Assembly: GCA_013399695.1 (NCBI GenBank)
Contig: VXAU01000971.1
Coordinates: 637,563-701,562, forward strand
Reading direction: 5' to 3'
Source of the DNA: Formicarius rufipectus
Lineage: Eukaryota; Chordata; Aves; Passeriformes; Formicariidae
DNA: 64,000 bases
The notes under the pieces were generated by a model. The model was given only the letters and a program-made list of their open reading frames with translations, made no database searches and had not been told where the DNA came from. The translations under genes and the position numbers were made by a program. Of the stretch, positions 1-9,825 are shown one piece after another (the stretch's first letter is position 1; each line of letters opens with the position of its first letter).

Positions 1-187
1 ATTTGAAACAGATAGTGTCACAGTAAGGTAATTCCTTCATTTTTGCAGATGAGATAATACATTAATATATGTGTTAAGGGGACTTAGAGTAACAAATGTT
101 TTGGTGGTAAATTCCATGTTCCATGAAATTATTTACAAGCTCCATGCTGTAGCTCCTTCCACTGCAAAGTCTCATTGAACATCCCTG
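1..187. other. Unannotated flank, nothing recognised
   Basis: AT-rich single-copy-looking sequence before the first SINE. No open frame of note and no repeat family that I can recognise. Confidence 0.5.
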
Positions 188-321
188 AGATTTATCTTAG
201 TAGGTTAGAGCATGATGCTGGTAACACCAGCATCGTGGGTTTGGTCCTGGTATGGGCCATTCACTTTAGAGTTGGACCTTGTATGTCCCTTCCAACTCAG
301 AACATTTAGTGGTTCTGTGAT
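188..321 (+). mobile_element. TguSINE1-like SINE (tRNA-Ile head, CR1-type tail)
   Basis: A short non-autonomous retroposon. The first part (about 188-259) follows a tRNA-Ile gene: an A-box-like stretch at 192-204, the run GGTTAGAGC at 203-211, a B-box-like GGTTTGGTCC at 238-247, and an acceptor-end GGGCCA at 254-259. The second part (about 266-321) matches the extreme 3' end of CR1-X-type LINEs, with GTCCCTTCCAACTCAGAA followed by a degenerate GGTTCTGTGAT tail. The same tail is present in the CR1 copies at 19890-20083 and 41442-41583 of this window. Known biology: such SINEs are transcribed by RNA polymerase III from the internal A and B boxes and mobilised by the CR1 reverse transcriptase through the shared tail. 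This copy is diverged and has lost about 8 bases in the tail, so it is a fossil. The family name is from memory of the zebra finch repeat set. It is not a working tRNA gene, because the anticodon arm and acceptor stem are degraded. Confidence 0.8.
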
Positions 322-1913
322 CTGCCCTCCTCAAAATGGAGTTGCATAGGTCCTACAAATATCCTTCCCCTTGCTTTTCTTTACTTCATACACTGTTTTG
401 ATTCTCAGTGCTCACTTAGATGATCTAGCTTAAATCTTGATGATCTAGAGACATCAGTGTTTGGCATGGAGATACATATGCACATTGGTGTTCTGAGTTG
501 AATGTGCAGCTGGTATAAATATATATCAAATATATACTGAACAGATGTTTCTCAATATTAGAAACTCTTGGTGCTGTGGGAGCCAAAGAACTGGCTTTTT
601 AGACATAACCATGCTTCTGGGTCATTTACTGTGCAGGCAACCACCAGTCTTTATGGATATAGGTTCCTGCTGCTCATGCATGATAAATATAACTTGTGTA
701 AGGATGTAAGGAACAAGCTGTCCTGAGTCAGCCACAGGGGTCTGATAGGGTCCCTATCCAATGTCTGACAGGGTTCAGTACCTGATGATGGGGGAAGAGT
801 ACAAGAACAAGTAGAGTATGATGAATGTTCCTTAGCTATATGCCTTTTAACAGCAGTGGGCTAGGTAGGGTCCACATAGCACAAAGGTGCTAGTTTGCCT
901 TTTTGTAGCTCATGATAGATTTTTCCTCTGTGACTCTGCAAAGTTAGCATTAAAGCTATGCATGTTTTTTGCTTTTTTACCATCCTGCTGCAGTCAGAAG
1001 TCCCATAGCTTAATTATGTGCCACATGAAAACAAAAACAAACAAAAATTAACCCCTCATTTGTTTTGAAGAAAAAGTAGATTTTGCGCTATACCAATGTA
1101 ACAACTCTTCAGTCCTCTCTGCTAGTCTTATCTCCTAAGACTCCTGTCATATTCTTCTGCCTCCTCCCCAGAGTGAGAGGTTACAGACAACTTAATTCTG
1201 TCTCTCAGAGCAGCCTTTCCACACCCTTGCCAGTCCCTGTCTTCATTGTCTGTCTTCTGCCAGCCTTTCCTGGGCCATCTCATTGTTTTTTTGGGAGATG
1301 ACCTGGAACTACATGGAGCTTCCAAAATGCAGTCATTTCATGGATTTATGCTATTGAGTGTGGAGGACATAGGGATTTTTTTATAGGTGGAAATTAATCT
1401 TCAAGTGCAGATTTACCTGAGGCCATGTCTGCAACCCCTTTCTTTTCACTTATTACACATCCCTTTGCTGTAGCTCTTCCTGACCTGGCATTTGCTTTCC
1501 TGTGTCAAATAATATGGACAGTGAATCAAAGCCACAACTGTCTGAATCTGGGCCCAGTAGGGTTCATTTGGTCGTTTTGTAGACATTTCCTAAAGCAGAG
1601 CAAATTGATCCTGCTGCTGACTCTGGTCAAAGATTTCTGATAAAGTAGCATGACCTCAGAAGAGAGAGAAATTCACCCCATCTTTTGCCTTCCAACAAGG
1701 TGGAATTTTTCTCCTCCATGCCTTCTAAAACAAAGCCAAGGCAATAGATTTTGAAGAGCTAAGGAAACAGAGACTTTAGGCTACCTGATCCTGATCTCAC
1801 AAAGTCTACTCTGCATTAGGAAGAAGTAATCCATGCAAGGAAGCTGCATGTAAAGTAGTTCTGTATGGTGCAGTCACAAATATCCCTTGCAGTGAATCAT
1901 AGATCTCCCTGTT
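322..1913. other. Intergenic or intronic, nothing recognised
   Basis: AT-rich sequence without a credible gene. It holds a short A/C-rich run at 1029-1053. Open frames of 60-75 codons around 1083-1640 show no domain, no plausible start context and no codon pattern that separates them from chance. Confidence 0.5.
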
Positions 1914-1959
1914 GGTTTTTTGTTTGTTTGTTTGTTTTTGTTTTTGTTTTTTTTTTTTA
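1914..1959 (+). repeat. (TTTG)n / T-rich simple repeat
   Basis: Short T/G-rich run with four TTTG units passing into TTTTTG and a final T12. It is the smallest of a series of T/G-rich tracts on this strand (11399, 12261, 57068, 59652). Confidence 0.9.
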
Positions 1960-3389
1960 AACCTAGTGGAATTGGTATCATTAACTATTATTTTGCATCT
2001 CACATCAGTTGACATTGTTAGACTGTGTTCTGTTTCTAAACATGTCTATGAAATCTCTCAGAGTTTAACAAATTCATCAGTTTTTGAAGAAGTTTTTATT
2101 TTCTTTTCCTTGTGGGGATAATTTCTTGCAGTGCATCAAGAAGCATGAACTGTTGAAAAGGCAGACAAAAATATGCCATTGCTGATCACATTATTGCTTT
2201 AATTCTCTGAGAAAATTATCTAGTGCAACTAGTGTTTAATTGTATTTATTGTATTTAAAATGTATTTATTGATATTTCCTGATACGTATTTAATTATTCT
2301 GTTTACGAATAGAATATGAATAGAATATTCTGTGACTGAGGAATTGAGAGATGAAATATATGAGAGAAAACACGAAAGCCACTAAAAGTACAGTGCAAAT
2401 CACTTTTTTCTTTATTGTGATTGCATATAAGTTGCTCTATTACAGAAGCTCAGCAGCGTCGTTCAGTGCTTTGATGTGATCAGACTAATATGTCATTCTG
2501 CTCTACACACGATATTGTTTCAGAAGCAGATTTTACTCACAGAAAATTAATGTAAGTGGATATGAATAGTGGTTGTTTTTTTTTTCCCTGCACTGGGCTA
2601 TATTCCTGAAAATAGCTGCCTCGGCAGGTTGAAGAAAAATAGTAAGTTTCTTATAAAAAACAGACTAAAGGCAAAAATGCAGCCAGGAGCCAAATCTCTC
2701 TGTAGGGTGTTTTTGGGTTATCTACTATTCTTACTTCCTCCCTGTTGATGCTTTGAAATTCTTAGCAATTTCCAGCTCTCGATATAAGTAGCATAAAGCT
2801 ATTATTGTACACTCTGATAAGAGGACCAAAACAATTGTACCAGAGGAATAACACATCATGCCTCCTGGAGTGCAGTGTAAGTGCAACTTCACATGTTGGA
2901 TTCATCAGGACACAGTGAGGTATCTAATAGCAACGCATTCTGGCTCTTTGTCTCCTACGTGCATGTTCTCACGCATACACAAATACCTACAAAAGATGCC
3001 TCAACGTTTCCATTGATCAGCCAATGCTTGTGAGAGTGACTCACAGTTCTGAGTAGTATTTTTAGTGTCCAGCTTACTGTGGACTTCTCAACAGAACAAG
3101 ATAGATCAGCTTTACAGTTACTAAAACCTTGCTTTGATTTGACTTTTTATTTAAATTTACATCTATGTCATCACATCCATAGAGCAATAAATGGAAAAAA
3201 GAAAAGGAAAAAAGGAAAAAAAGGGACATAGGAAGGAAGAGGAGAACAATAGCTTCAAAGAGAGAAAACCATAGTCCTTTCCCCCTTACCATGTACATCT
3301 ATTCTTTATCCCTTTTATTGGTCTTTTATGACTAAGTCCTGGATTCTGCATCAGGTCACATCAATCTCATGCATCACTACAGCCCTGGG
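1960..3389. other. Intergenic or intronic; purine-rich patch
   Basis: No gene recognised. A purine-rich patch at about 3193-3246 (GGAAAAAAGG-like runs, GGAAGGAAGAGGAG) gives a pyrimidine-rich complement, which explains the Phe/Ser/Leu-rich open frame on the minus strand at 3074-3298. I treat that frame as compositional. Confidence 0.5.
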
Positions 3390-4081
3390 GAAGAATGGGT
3401 GGAAAGCTGCCTGATCAAAAAGGATCTGGGGTTGAACATGAGTTGGCAGAAGTGCCCAAGTGGCTAAGAAGGCCAGTGGTATCCTGGCTTGTACAAGCAG
3501 TAGTGTGGCCAACAGGACCAGGGAAGGGATTATTCCTTTGTACTGGGTACTGGTGAGGCTGCACCTTGAATCCTGTGTTCAGTTTTGGACCCCTCATTGT
3601 AAGAACCATATTGAGGTTCTGAAGCATGTCCAGAAAAAGGCAATGAAACTGGTGAAAGGTCTGAAGGACAAGTTCTTTGAGGAGCAACTGAGTGAACTGA
3701 GACTGTTTAACCTGGAGAAAAGGACACTCAGGGATGGCCTTATGGCACTCTGCAACTACCTGAAAGGAGGTTGTAGCAAGGTGACTGCTGGTCTTTTCTC
3801 CCATGTAGCAAGCAATAGGGCAAAAAGAAATGGCCTCAAGTTGCACCAGAGGAGGTTTAGATTGGATATAAGGAAATTTTTTTTCATGGAGAGGATTGTC
3901 AAACACTAAAACAGGCTACCCAGGGTAGTGGTTGAATCACTGTTCCTGGAGATATTTAAAAGCCGTGTAGATGTGGTGAGACATGGTTTATTGAGGCCTT
4001 GGAAGTTCTGGATTAATGGCTGGACTTGATATTAATGTTCTTTGCCAACTTAAATGATTCTATCATTCTGTGATTCTATAA
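3390..4081 (+). mobile_element. CR1 LINE, 5'-truncated 3' end
   Basis: CR1 is the dominant non-LTR retrotransposon of birds and reptiles; it encodes an endonuclease/reverse transcriptase (ORF2) and inserts mostly as 5'-truncated copies. This copy carries the last part of ORF2 (about 3394-4029) and a short 3' UTR. It ends in the family's imperfect 8-base tail units (ATTCTATC, ATTCTGTG, ATTCTATA, about 4057-4080). Translation of 3460-3906 gives the typical C-terminal region, including [27 protein letters not shown] and [12 protein letters not shown]. It is inactive: truncated, with a one-base shift near 3458 and a stop at 3907-3909. The left edge is approximate. Confidence 0.95.
3394..4029 (+). 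pseudogene. CR1 ORF2 C-terminal remnant (broken)
   Basis: Remnant of the CR1 reverse-transcriptase polyprotein downstream of the polymerase core. The main open part is 3460-3906. Upstream, the reading continues in another frame (ATG at 3438), so a single base has been lost or gained near 3458. At 3907-3909 a TAA replaces the Trp codon of the family's conserved H-W-N-R-L-P motif. The same frame then resumes with NRLPRVVVES and runs to a TGA at 4027-4029. Relative to the related remnant at 22818-23066, these are the expected lesions of neutral decay. The long opposite-strand frame (3415-3906) is only the antisense shadow of this one. No function is expected. Confidence 0.9.
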
Positions 4082-4577
4082 CCTGGGTTGTGACAAGAGC
4101 TTTCCTTTCTGCCAGTGTTCCACTGGCCCAAATATTCTTCAATATCTCTTTCAATCAGCATCTTTCCTTAGCCTTTTTTATTCCTCTCTCTGAACTTTGA
4201 CTGCTGTGTATGTTTTCAGATCCAAGAGATGCATTCCTCTGAGGGTCCTCCTCACAAATCAGAAGAGTTTATACAGCCTTTGATGAGGAACATTGGGGTG
4301 ACAGTAATTTTACAGCAGCTTTCTGAGTGTTATCTGTCTTCAGACAGAAGACATTAGTGTAGTCGTTCTCCTGTTTTAAAGAAGGTAACACTATGGACTA
4401 CAGCCAGATAAACACCATTGGCAGCAACAAGTGTTATTATATCTGACAAATGCAGCTCTACCAGGAAAGGCCAAAGAGAATCAGCATATGCACAATGATC
4501 CTTGCTAGACTTGCTCTGTCCCTGGGTGTGAGGTGTGCTCTTTCACTGTGAAATTTGCTACTACATCAGTGTATGCA

Positions 4578-4620
4578 GACAGTGTATACACTGTCAGTGT
4601 ATATGTATGTGTATACACAT
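4578..4620. repeat. Two adjacent perfect palindromes
   Basis: Positions 4578-4595 form an 18-base perfect palindrome centred on GTATAC, and 4607-4620 a 14-base perfect palindrome with the same GTATAC centre. The two can also pair with each other through shared GTGTATACAC cores. Cruciform extrusion is possible in principle; no function is implied. Confidence 0.85.
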
Positions 4621-5186
4621 GACAGTGTAGCCTATTGATCTTTTTGTACCAACGGCACTTTGTATTTGCTTCATGTACCTCTGTTCAGGGTAATTGCAAG
4701 GTATATCCACTTCTAGTTGGTTGGCAGTTGTAAATTTGGAATAAGTAAAAACTCCCAAACCCAACTGTCTTGGGTGGTGACCCTGTCAGTGGGGCTCAGT
4801 CCCATCTTTGCTGGGACAGGGAGACTGTTTTCTTTGTATGCAGAATGTGCACAGTTATGCATGATGGACTTCATGAAGAACATTTTAACCAGACATCTAA
4901 TCTCGCCTGGAGGGAAGAATGTTTTTTACAGAGTGTGGATTTATTCTTTTATTCATTTAGCTCTGTGTTTCTGCACTAGTGGGTAGGAATAATTCTTTAC
5001 AATCTATTCTTTGAATAATACTAGAAATGCTGTCACCCGAGTTTATCATGTCCCTTGTTACTCTATTAACATTAGAAATTTCAAAACCAGACATACAACT
5101 TGTAACAACTTGGGTGTATATGTGCAAACAGGTCACTGAACATGCAGTACATTGTAGGAGGTAACTTTTTAGTTTATATTTTATTT

Positions 5187-5187
5187 N
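5187..5187. other. Undetermined base (N)
   Basis: A single N inside an AT-rich run. It suggests an unresolved position in a draft assembly or a collapsed heterozygous site. Confidence 0.99.
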
Positions 5188-6587
5188 CTTCTAACAGTTC
5201 TCCAGTGTGAATCTTCAGCCTAACCATGGACTAAGCAAGCAAGAGAAGTGGATAGAATTCTTTTTTTCCAGACTAAGTATCTCTAGAGCAGCCCTGTTGG
5301 CTCAGGATTTGTGGAAAGACTCATCAGCTTCACAAAATGTGGAGATGCCCTGTGACAGCACAGCTTCCACTTCTCTCTACAAACTCAAACTTCAATTTCT
5401 GCCTCCAGATCCAAACTTTCTCAGCATTTGTGAAGCTGGGATAAGACTTGCGGCTTCTTTCTGTTTCAGACTTTGGAGATTTTTTTCAGCATTTCCTTTC
5501 AGCTTTGATGACCCCATCCATTCAAAGTGGACACTTTGAACCTGAAAGCCTTAAAATTCTAAATAAACTGGCTAGCAAAGGAATGTGAAAAATCTCAGCA
5601 AGACTATGAGGCACAGATTAATAAATCTTGGCTTAAGTTTGTAATTTAAAAGACATACTGTGTTAGGATTAAAAACTGAACCAAGTCCTTTCTCCCTCAG
5701 ACTTTGTGTTTCCACTTACTTCAGTTGTAAGGACCAAAATAACTAAACAGTAGAAAGGAAGCTTTGTGCAGACCTCATTCAGGTGAACAGAAACCTGTTC
5801 CTCCGTATCCTAATTGCTCAGCATCATATTGTGGCTTGCTTACATTTACTTGACCATTCTGGAGTCTGGGAAAGACCATTTCTTTCTCCTACTGGCAGAG
5901 ACAGTCTTAAGCACAATTCCTCTCACCCAATCCTTTGTTGCACATTATGGATGAAGCAGACTCACCCTATTTCCTGCCATAGGCCACCTTGGCTACATTT
6001 TTAAACCTTACCTGGATTACATTACAGGTTAAAATCCTGTATGTCTTCATGGGCCATTAAGATAGGATTTCAAGATGCAACCTCACTTCCCTCTGGGGAA
6101 GAACAGGGGAAGGAAGGGCACACTTGGTCTCCGCTTGGTCTCCACTTTCCAGCTCCTAGGCTCTCTCTCTATGGAATGGCAAGAAGCAGTCAGAGGCTCC
6201 TTCCCTCCTTCCTCCCAGAGCCTTCTGCTTTACATGTCACCCTGGCAGGATGTGGGCAACTTTCATTCTGAGAGGTAACTCTCAAATTAGTGTGTTCATT
6301 TATTTTGGTGGGTACCCTCAGTGAGCAGGGTTATGATGTAAGTAAAAGGTTTCTGGCTCAGAACCAGCATTTTCTAAACATACTTCAATATTCCTTCCAG
6401 TGTGACCCACAGGAAAATGAAAGTTATCTCTTATTTCCACGGCCCTCACTTATCACAACCACTACGTATTCTTAGATTACATTAGAAATGTAACCCTCAA
6501 AATCCCCCTTAGATGAAATCTTCTTGACACATTGTGACTCCCCCAAGATCTCCCAGAAGGCATCAGACATCTGAGGAATGCAGTCCA

Positions 6588-6664
6588 GATCATAGAATCA
6601 TAGAATGGTTTCTTTTGGAATAAACCTTAAAGATCACCTAGTTTGAACTGGCATCAGTGAATAA
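6588..6664 (-). mobile_element. CR1 LINE 3' tail, outer piece of a split element
   Basis: Read on the minus strand, this is the last 70-odd bases of a CR1 3' UTR. On the + strand it shows CATAGAATCATAGAATGG, the complement of the ATTCTATG tail units, then the CCTTAAAGATCACCTAGTTTGAAC block typical of the family in degraded form. The match stops abruptly at about 6664. The next block of the CR1 consensus resumes at about 7605, so this piece probably belongs with the fragment at 7605-7800. Confidence 0.88.
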
Positions 6665-7604
6665 TTTTATTAGGTCCTCTGATCTATGATAATCAAGTGT
6701 CACCTAACTGTATTTTTTTTTTTCCTTAGACATACCTTGGGCAAGGAAAAACTGTGTTTTGTTGAAGACTGTAATCTTTGGACCCTGAATTAAGATAGTT
6801 GCTGATTCCCCATGAGAAACTCTAGGTGACTGGTGTTTTTTGGTCTACTGAACAGCTTGAAACCCCTGGGTCAGTGTTTGGTTCTGACACCATTATATTT
6901 AATCTCTGGTTTCACAGCATGCTAGTGCTAAGGGCACCATATTTGCCTCTGCTGACTGCAGTTAATAGAGACTCAGCACTGGAGGCTTATGTGTGGCAAA
7001 TTGCTCTAACCCCCCTATCTAATGCTGTACGTTGCACTCCTTACTCTCAAAAGAATTTGCATTCGTTTTCCTTGCCTTTTTTTAGAGGTGGCTCGAGACT
7101 TTACAGAAAATTGCATTTTACAATACTTATTTCCACAGGTTTACATTCCTATCCAGTTCCAATTCATTTGCTGCAGGAGAGTAACAACTCTGAAACTGCC
7201 TGTCTGAAACTTCATGTCTAAATTATACAGGGTGGGCAAGCAAAGTGCTTGCCATGACTGGGTCTTCAGGACTGAGGCAATCTGGGACTATAGGAACCAG
7301 AGGAACAGATTAATAAACAAGAAGGCATCTGAGACTGTAGCCATGAAGGTGTTTCTCTGGGAGAAGGGATGGCCTGGATTCTTACTCCTGCTCCTGGTGT
7401 TTTTTGTCTGATGAAATTTAATTAAGAAATGCACAAGCAGTGCAGGGAACAGGAGCACCTTTAATTTTTCAACTGGCCTCTTCATTTTCTTTGCTGAGTA
7501 AGGAGGTCTAGACTGGCTGGATGAAAAATAGCTGTCCCCTTGCCTTACATTCATGGGAATGGGGGATTTCTGGGGAACACGGCAATGCTGGAAATAAGGT
7601 GAAG
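6665..7604. other. About 0.94 kb sequence interrupting a CR1
   Basis: This segment lies between two minus-strand CR1 pieces that are consecutive in the CR1 consensus, so it was probably inserted into the CR1. It carries no recognised repeat family. It has a T-rich run ending in CCTTAG at about 6713-6729, and a 131-codon open frame (6826-7221) with no domain that I recognise. I could not identify clear terminal repeats or a target-site duplication. It may be an unfamiliar LTR or retroposon, or the result of a rearrangement. Confidence 0.45.
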
Positions 7605-7800
7605 TCAATTCCAGTCCCTGAGGTGACTCAGCACCATCCAACTGATCTTGAATATTTCCGGGAATGGGGCATCTATCATATCTCTGGGAAACCTGTTCCA
7701 GTTTTTCACTATCCTCACTGTAAAACAACCCTAGTCAGCCTAGAAGGAGTGTATTTAAACAGGACAGATGAATTTGTGCCATTGGGTCTCTGCATTTCAT
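7605..7800 (-). mobile_element. CR1 LINE 3' region, inner piece of a split element
   Basis: Minus-strand CR1. On the + strand the text runs from a block like the family's CCAGGTTGCTCAAAGCCCC (here CTGAGGTGACTCAGCACC) through GAATATTTCCGGGAATGGGGC and CTCTGGGAAACCTGTTCCAG. Translated on the minus strand, this gives NWNRFPRDMIDAPFPEIFK, a decayed form of the conserved C-terminal CR1 ORF2 motif. Homology fades beyond about 7740 and is doubtful past 7800. The piece is collinear with the tail at 6588-6664. Confidence 0.8.
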
Positions 7801-8650
7801 GATACTGTTTTTCATTTCCTAAGGGCGGATACCCAACGGAATAGCAGGCACCTGTGTAAGCAACTAAAACCTCACTTTCCTCAGCAAGAAAGGGAAATGT
7901 TTCCAGGAAAATGTAGTATTTTGATGTTAACATCCAGAATGCAGAAGCTAATAGTCTGGTTTTACCCCTTCCTGCTGAAAATCAGCCTCATCTTCACCTG
8001 CTCTGCTTTGTATCTCACTTTCTTAGCTAGAGTGACCCAGCTTTCCATTCTCAAAGGAGAATTAGTGTGCTCTGAGTCCTGTTATAATGGAACTTGGGTC
8101 CCCAGGACAGGGAAATGTCAATCTTCCGCAGTGCTAAAGAGCACAGCTAGCATAGTAACCCATATTATCTTCTGTTTTCAGTTAGTACTCTGATCTCATA
8201 ATTGTCATCACAGCCTTGTTTTTCCCTCCATCAGCCTTCATTGACTTGATTGAAACTGATGAGGAATGAGTTACTGAGGTAGATAATGAACTGTTTGGAT
8301 ATTCTGTTTAGACAGAGGCAGAGAAAATGCTTCCTCTTGAATTCTGACTTTGGGTGTTTGGTGTCACAGGTACAGTGACTCAGGAGACTTTTCAGAATAA
8401 CCACCTGATGTAGAGATCAATTGAACAAGGTCACCAGGGTATAGGATAATCACATCTCATGCTGTTAAGACTTCTACCAGTTAACACTTTCGGCCTGCGA
8501 GCACTCATTCCTTTAATTTTCATTTAAAAAAAGTCCGTACCTCTGGCCATCACAAAGTTGGTCACCACAAACCAGCATCTATAACAACTCTTGTCAGATG
8601 TTGAGTTGGTAATCAATAGTCTTGATGATCCTGACTCTGCCTGTCCACCA

Positions 8651-8684
8651 CATGTATATTTAAACTGTGTATTAAATATACATG
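8651..8684. repeat. Perfect 13-bp inverted repeat (hairpin)
   Basis: Arms at 8651-8663 and 8672-8684 are exact reverse complements (left arm CATGTATATTTAA) with an 8-base loop. AT-rich. It could be a chance cruciform, a miniature transposon end or an RNA hairpin; nothing around it decides. Confidence 0.85.
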
Positions 8685-8728
8685 CATTAAATAACTGTGC
8701 AAGTTGGGTATTACATTGATTCTTAGTT

Positions 8729-8763
8729 TAAAAAAAAACAAAAAAAAAACCTAAAAAAAAAAA
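8729..8763 (+). repeat. A-rich simple repeat
   Basis: Runs of 9-11 A interrupted by single C, CC and CCT. It could be a decayed poly(A) tail, but no retrocopy is recognisable upstream. Confidence 0.85.
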
Positions 8764-9794
8764 TTGCCACCTGTCAAAGCTCTAACCACACTGCCCTATC
8801 CAGTGACACACAGAGGGATATATGTCTGTACGAAGTGGAGGAGACAGAGACACTGACCTACTTATTTAAAAGGAACAGATCTGAGTGCTGATCCCTGAGA
8901 AGGACTCAAAGCTTCCATTATTCCACCTCAGAACCATCACCAAGAAGTCATTGGTTATCCCTGACAGTTTGAATCTCCTTTTCATGCTCTTCAGAAGCAC
9001 TTGCTGATCCTTCCTTGGCTATAAGGAAAGTTTAAGATCCTGTCCAAAGGGCAGATGTAGCATTGCCTGGGTGAGGAGCACAGGTTAGGCTTGTTGGGCT
9101 GCAGAGGAGTGCTCCGTTAATGTGCCTAAAGGCTGCAGCCTAAGGCTTTCCCCTAGGAAAGGAAGGATATGAATGTGTGCCTCATACCTCAAAATGCTTC
9201 AAAGTTGGGTGCTGTGACTATGCAATCTATGTAGATGTTTTAAAAAAATCCAGTTAAACAATTTAAGTACTCAGAATTTCTGACTGCTAATCTAGAGTAA
9301 GGTTATTGTAGAGGTATTATAAAGGAGTTCGAAATACCTCTTTTTATCCAGTTTTCCAGTTGTGTGAGTGTTTTTGTGTATTCAGACTCCAGAGAAAATT
9401 CAGGCTGAACTGACCCCAATTATCTGCTGTTTGAAGCACAAGTTACTCCTTTTGGAAAGAGTGCTATAGTTTTATCACAGTCCATCTACAGTCTGTGGCA
9501 AGAAAAGGCACAAATAAGTCAAATTTGCATCATATATTGTTTCCCAGGACCATCACAAAGCTATTATCATTTCCAAATTCTGTAATTTTTTTGAAAATTG
9601 TATTATTTTTCCCCTTTGGACTTCAATTAAAAATGGTGTTTAGGCCAAAAGCTCAATCTCATTAGCAGTAACAATCTCTCCTGAATTTAAAATTTATACT
9701 AGTGCTCATTGCACAAATTAAATATTATAGAATCATCTTTATCATCATATTCTTTCTCTAATAGTGAAAAAACTGTCTGTATATTTAGTACAGG

Positions 9795-9825
9795 TTTTTT
9801 TTTTTGTTTTTTTTTTTTTTTTTTT
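9795..9825 (+). repeat. T-rich run
   Basis: T11 followed by G and T19. A simple homopolymer-like tract. Confidence 0.9.

Larger units (their letters stand above)
4082..6587. other. Intergenic or intronic; palindrome cluster at 4578-4620
   Basis: No gene recognised. It holds nested perfect palindromes at 4578-4595 and 4607-4620 (separate entry) and one undetermined base (N) at 5187. Several overlapping open frames of 60-110 codons at 4717-6475 lack any recognisable domain. Confidence 0.5.

Noticed and set aside
188..260. A tRNA-Ile gene
   Set aside because: Acceptor and anticodon stems are degraded and the sequence runs directly into a CR1-type tail, so it is the head of a SINE.
3415..3906. 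163-codon open frame on the minus strand, the longest in the window
   Set aside because: It is the antisense of the CR1 ORF2 remnant; no independent evidence supports it.
9721..9745. A TTATAGAATCATC string resembling a CR1 tail
   Set aside because: No adjacent CR1 blocks follow; probably chance.
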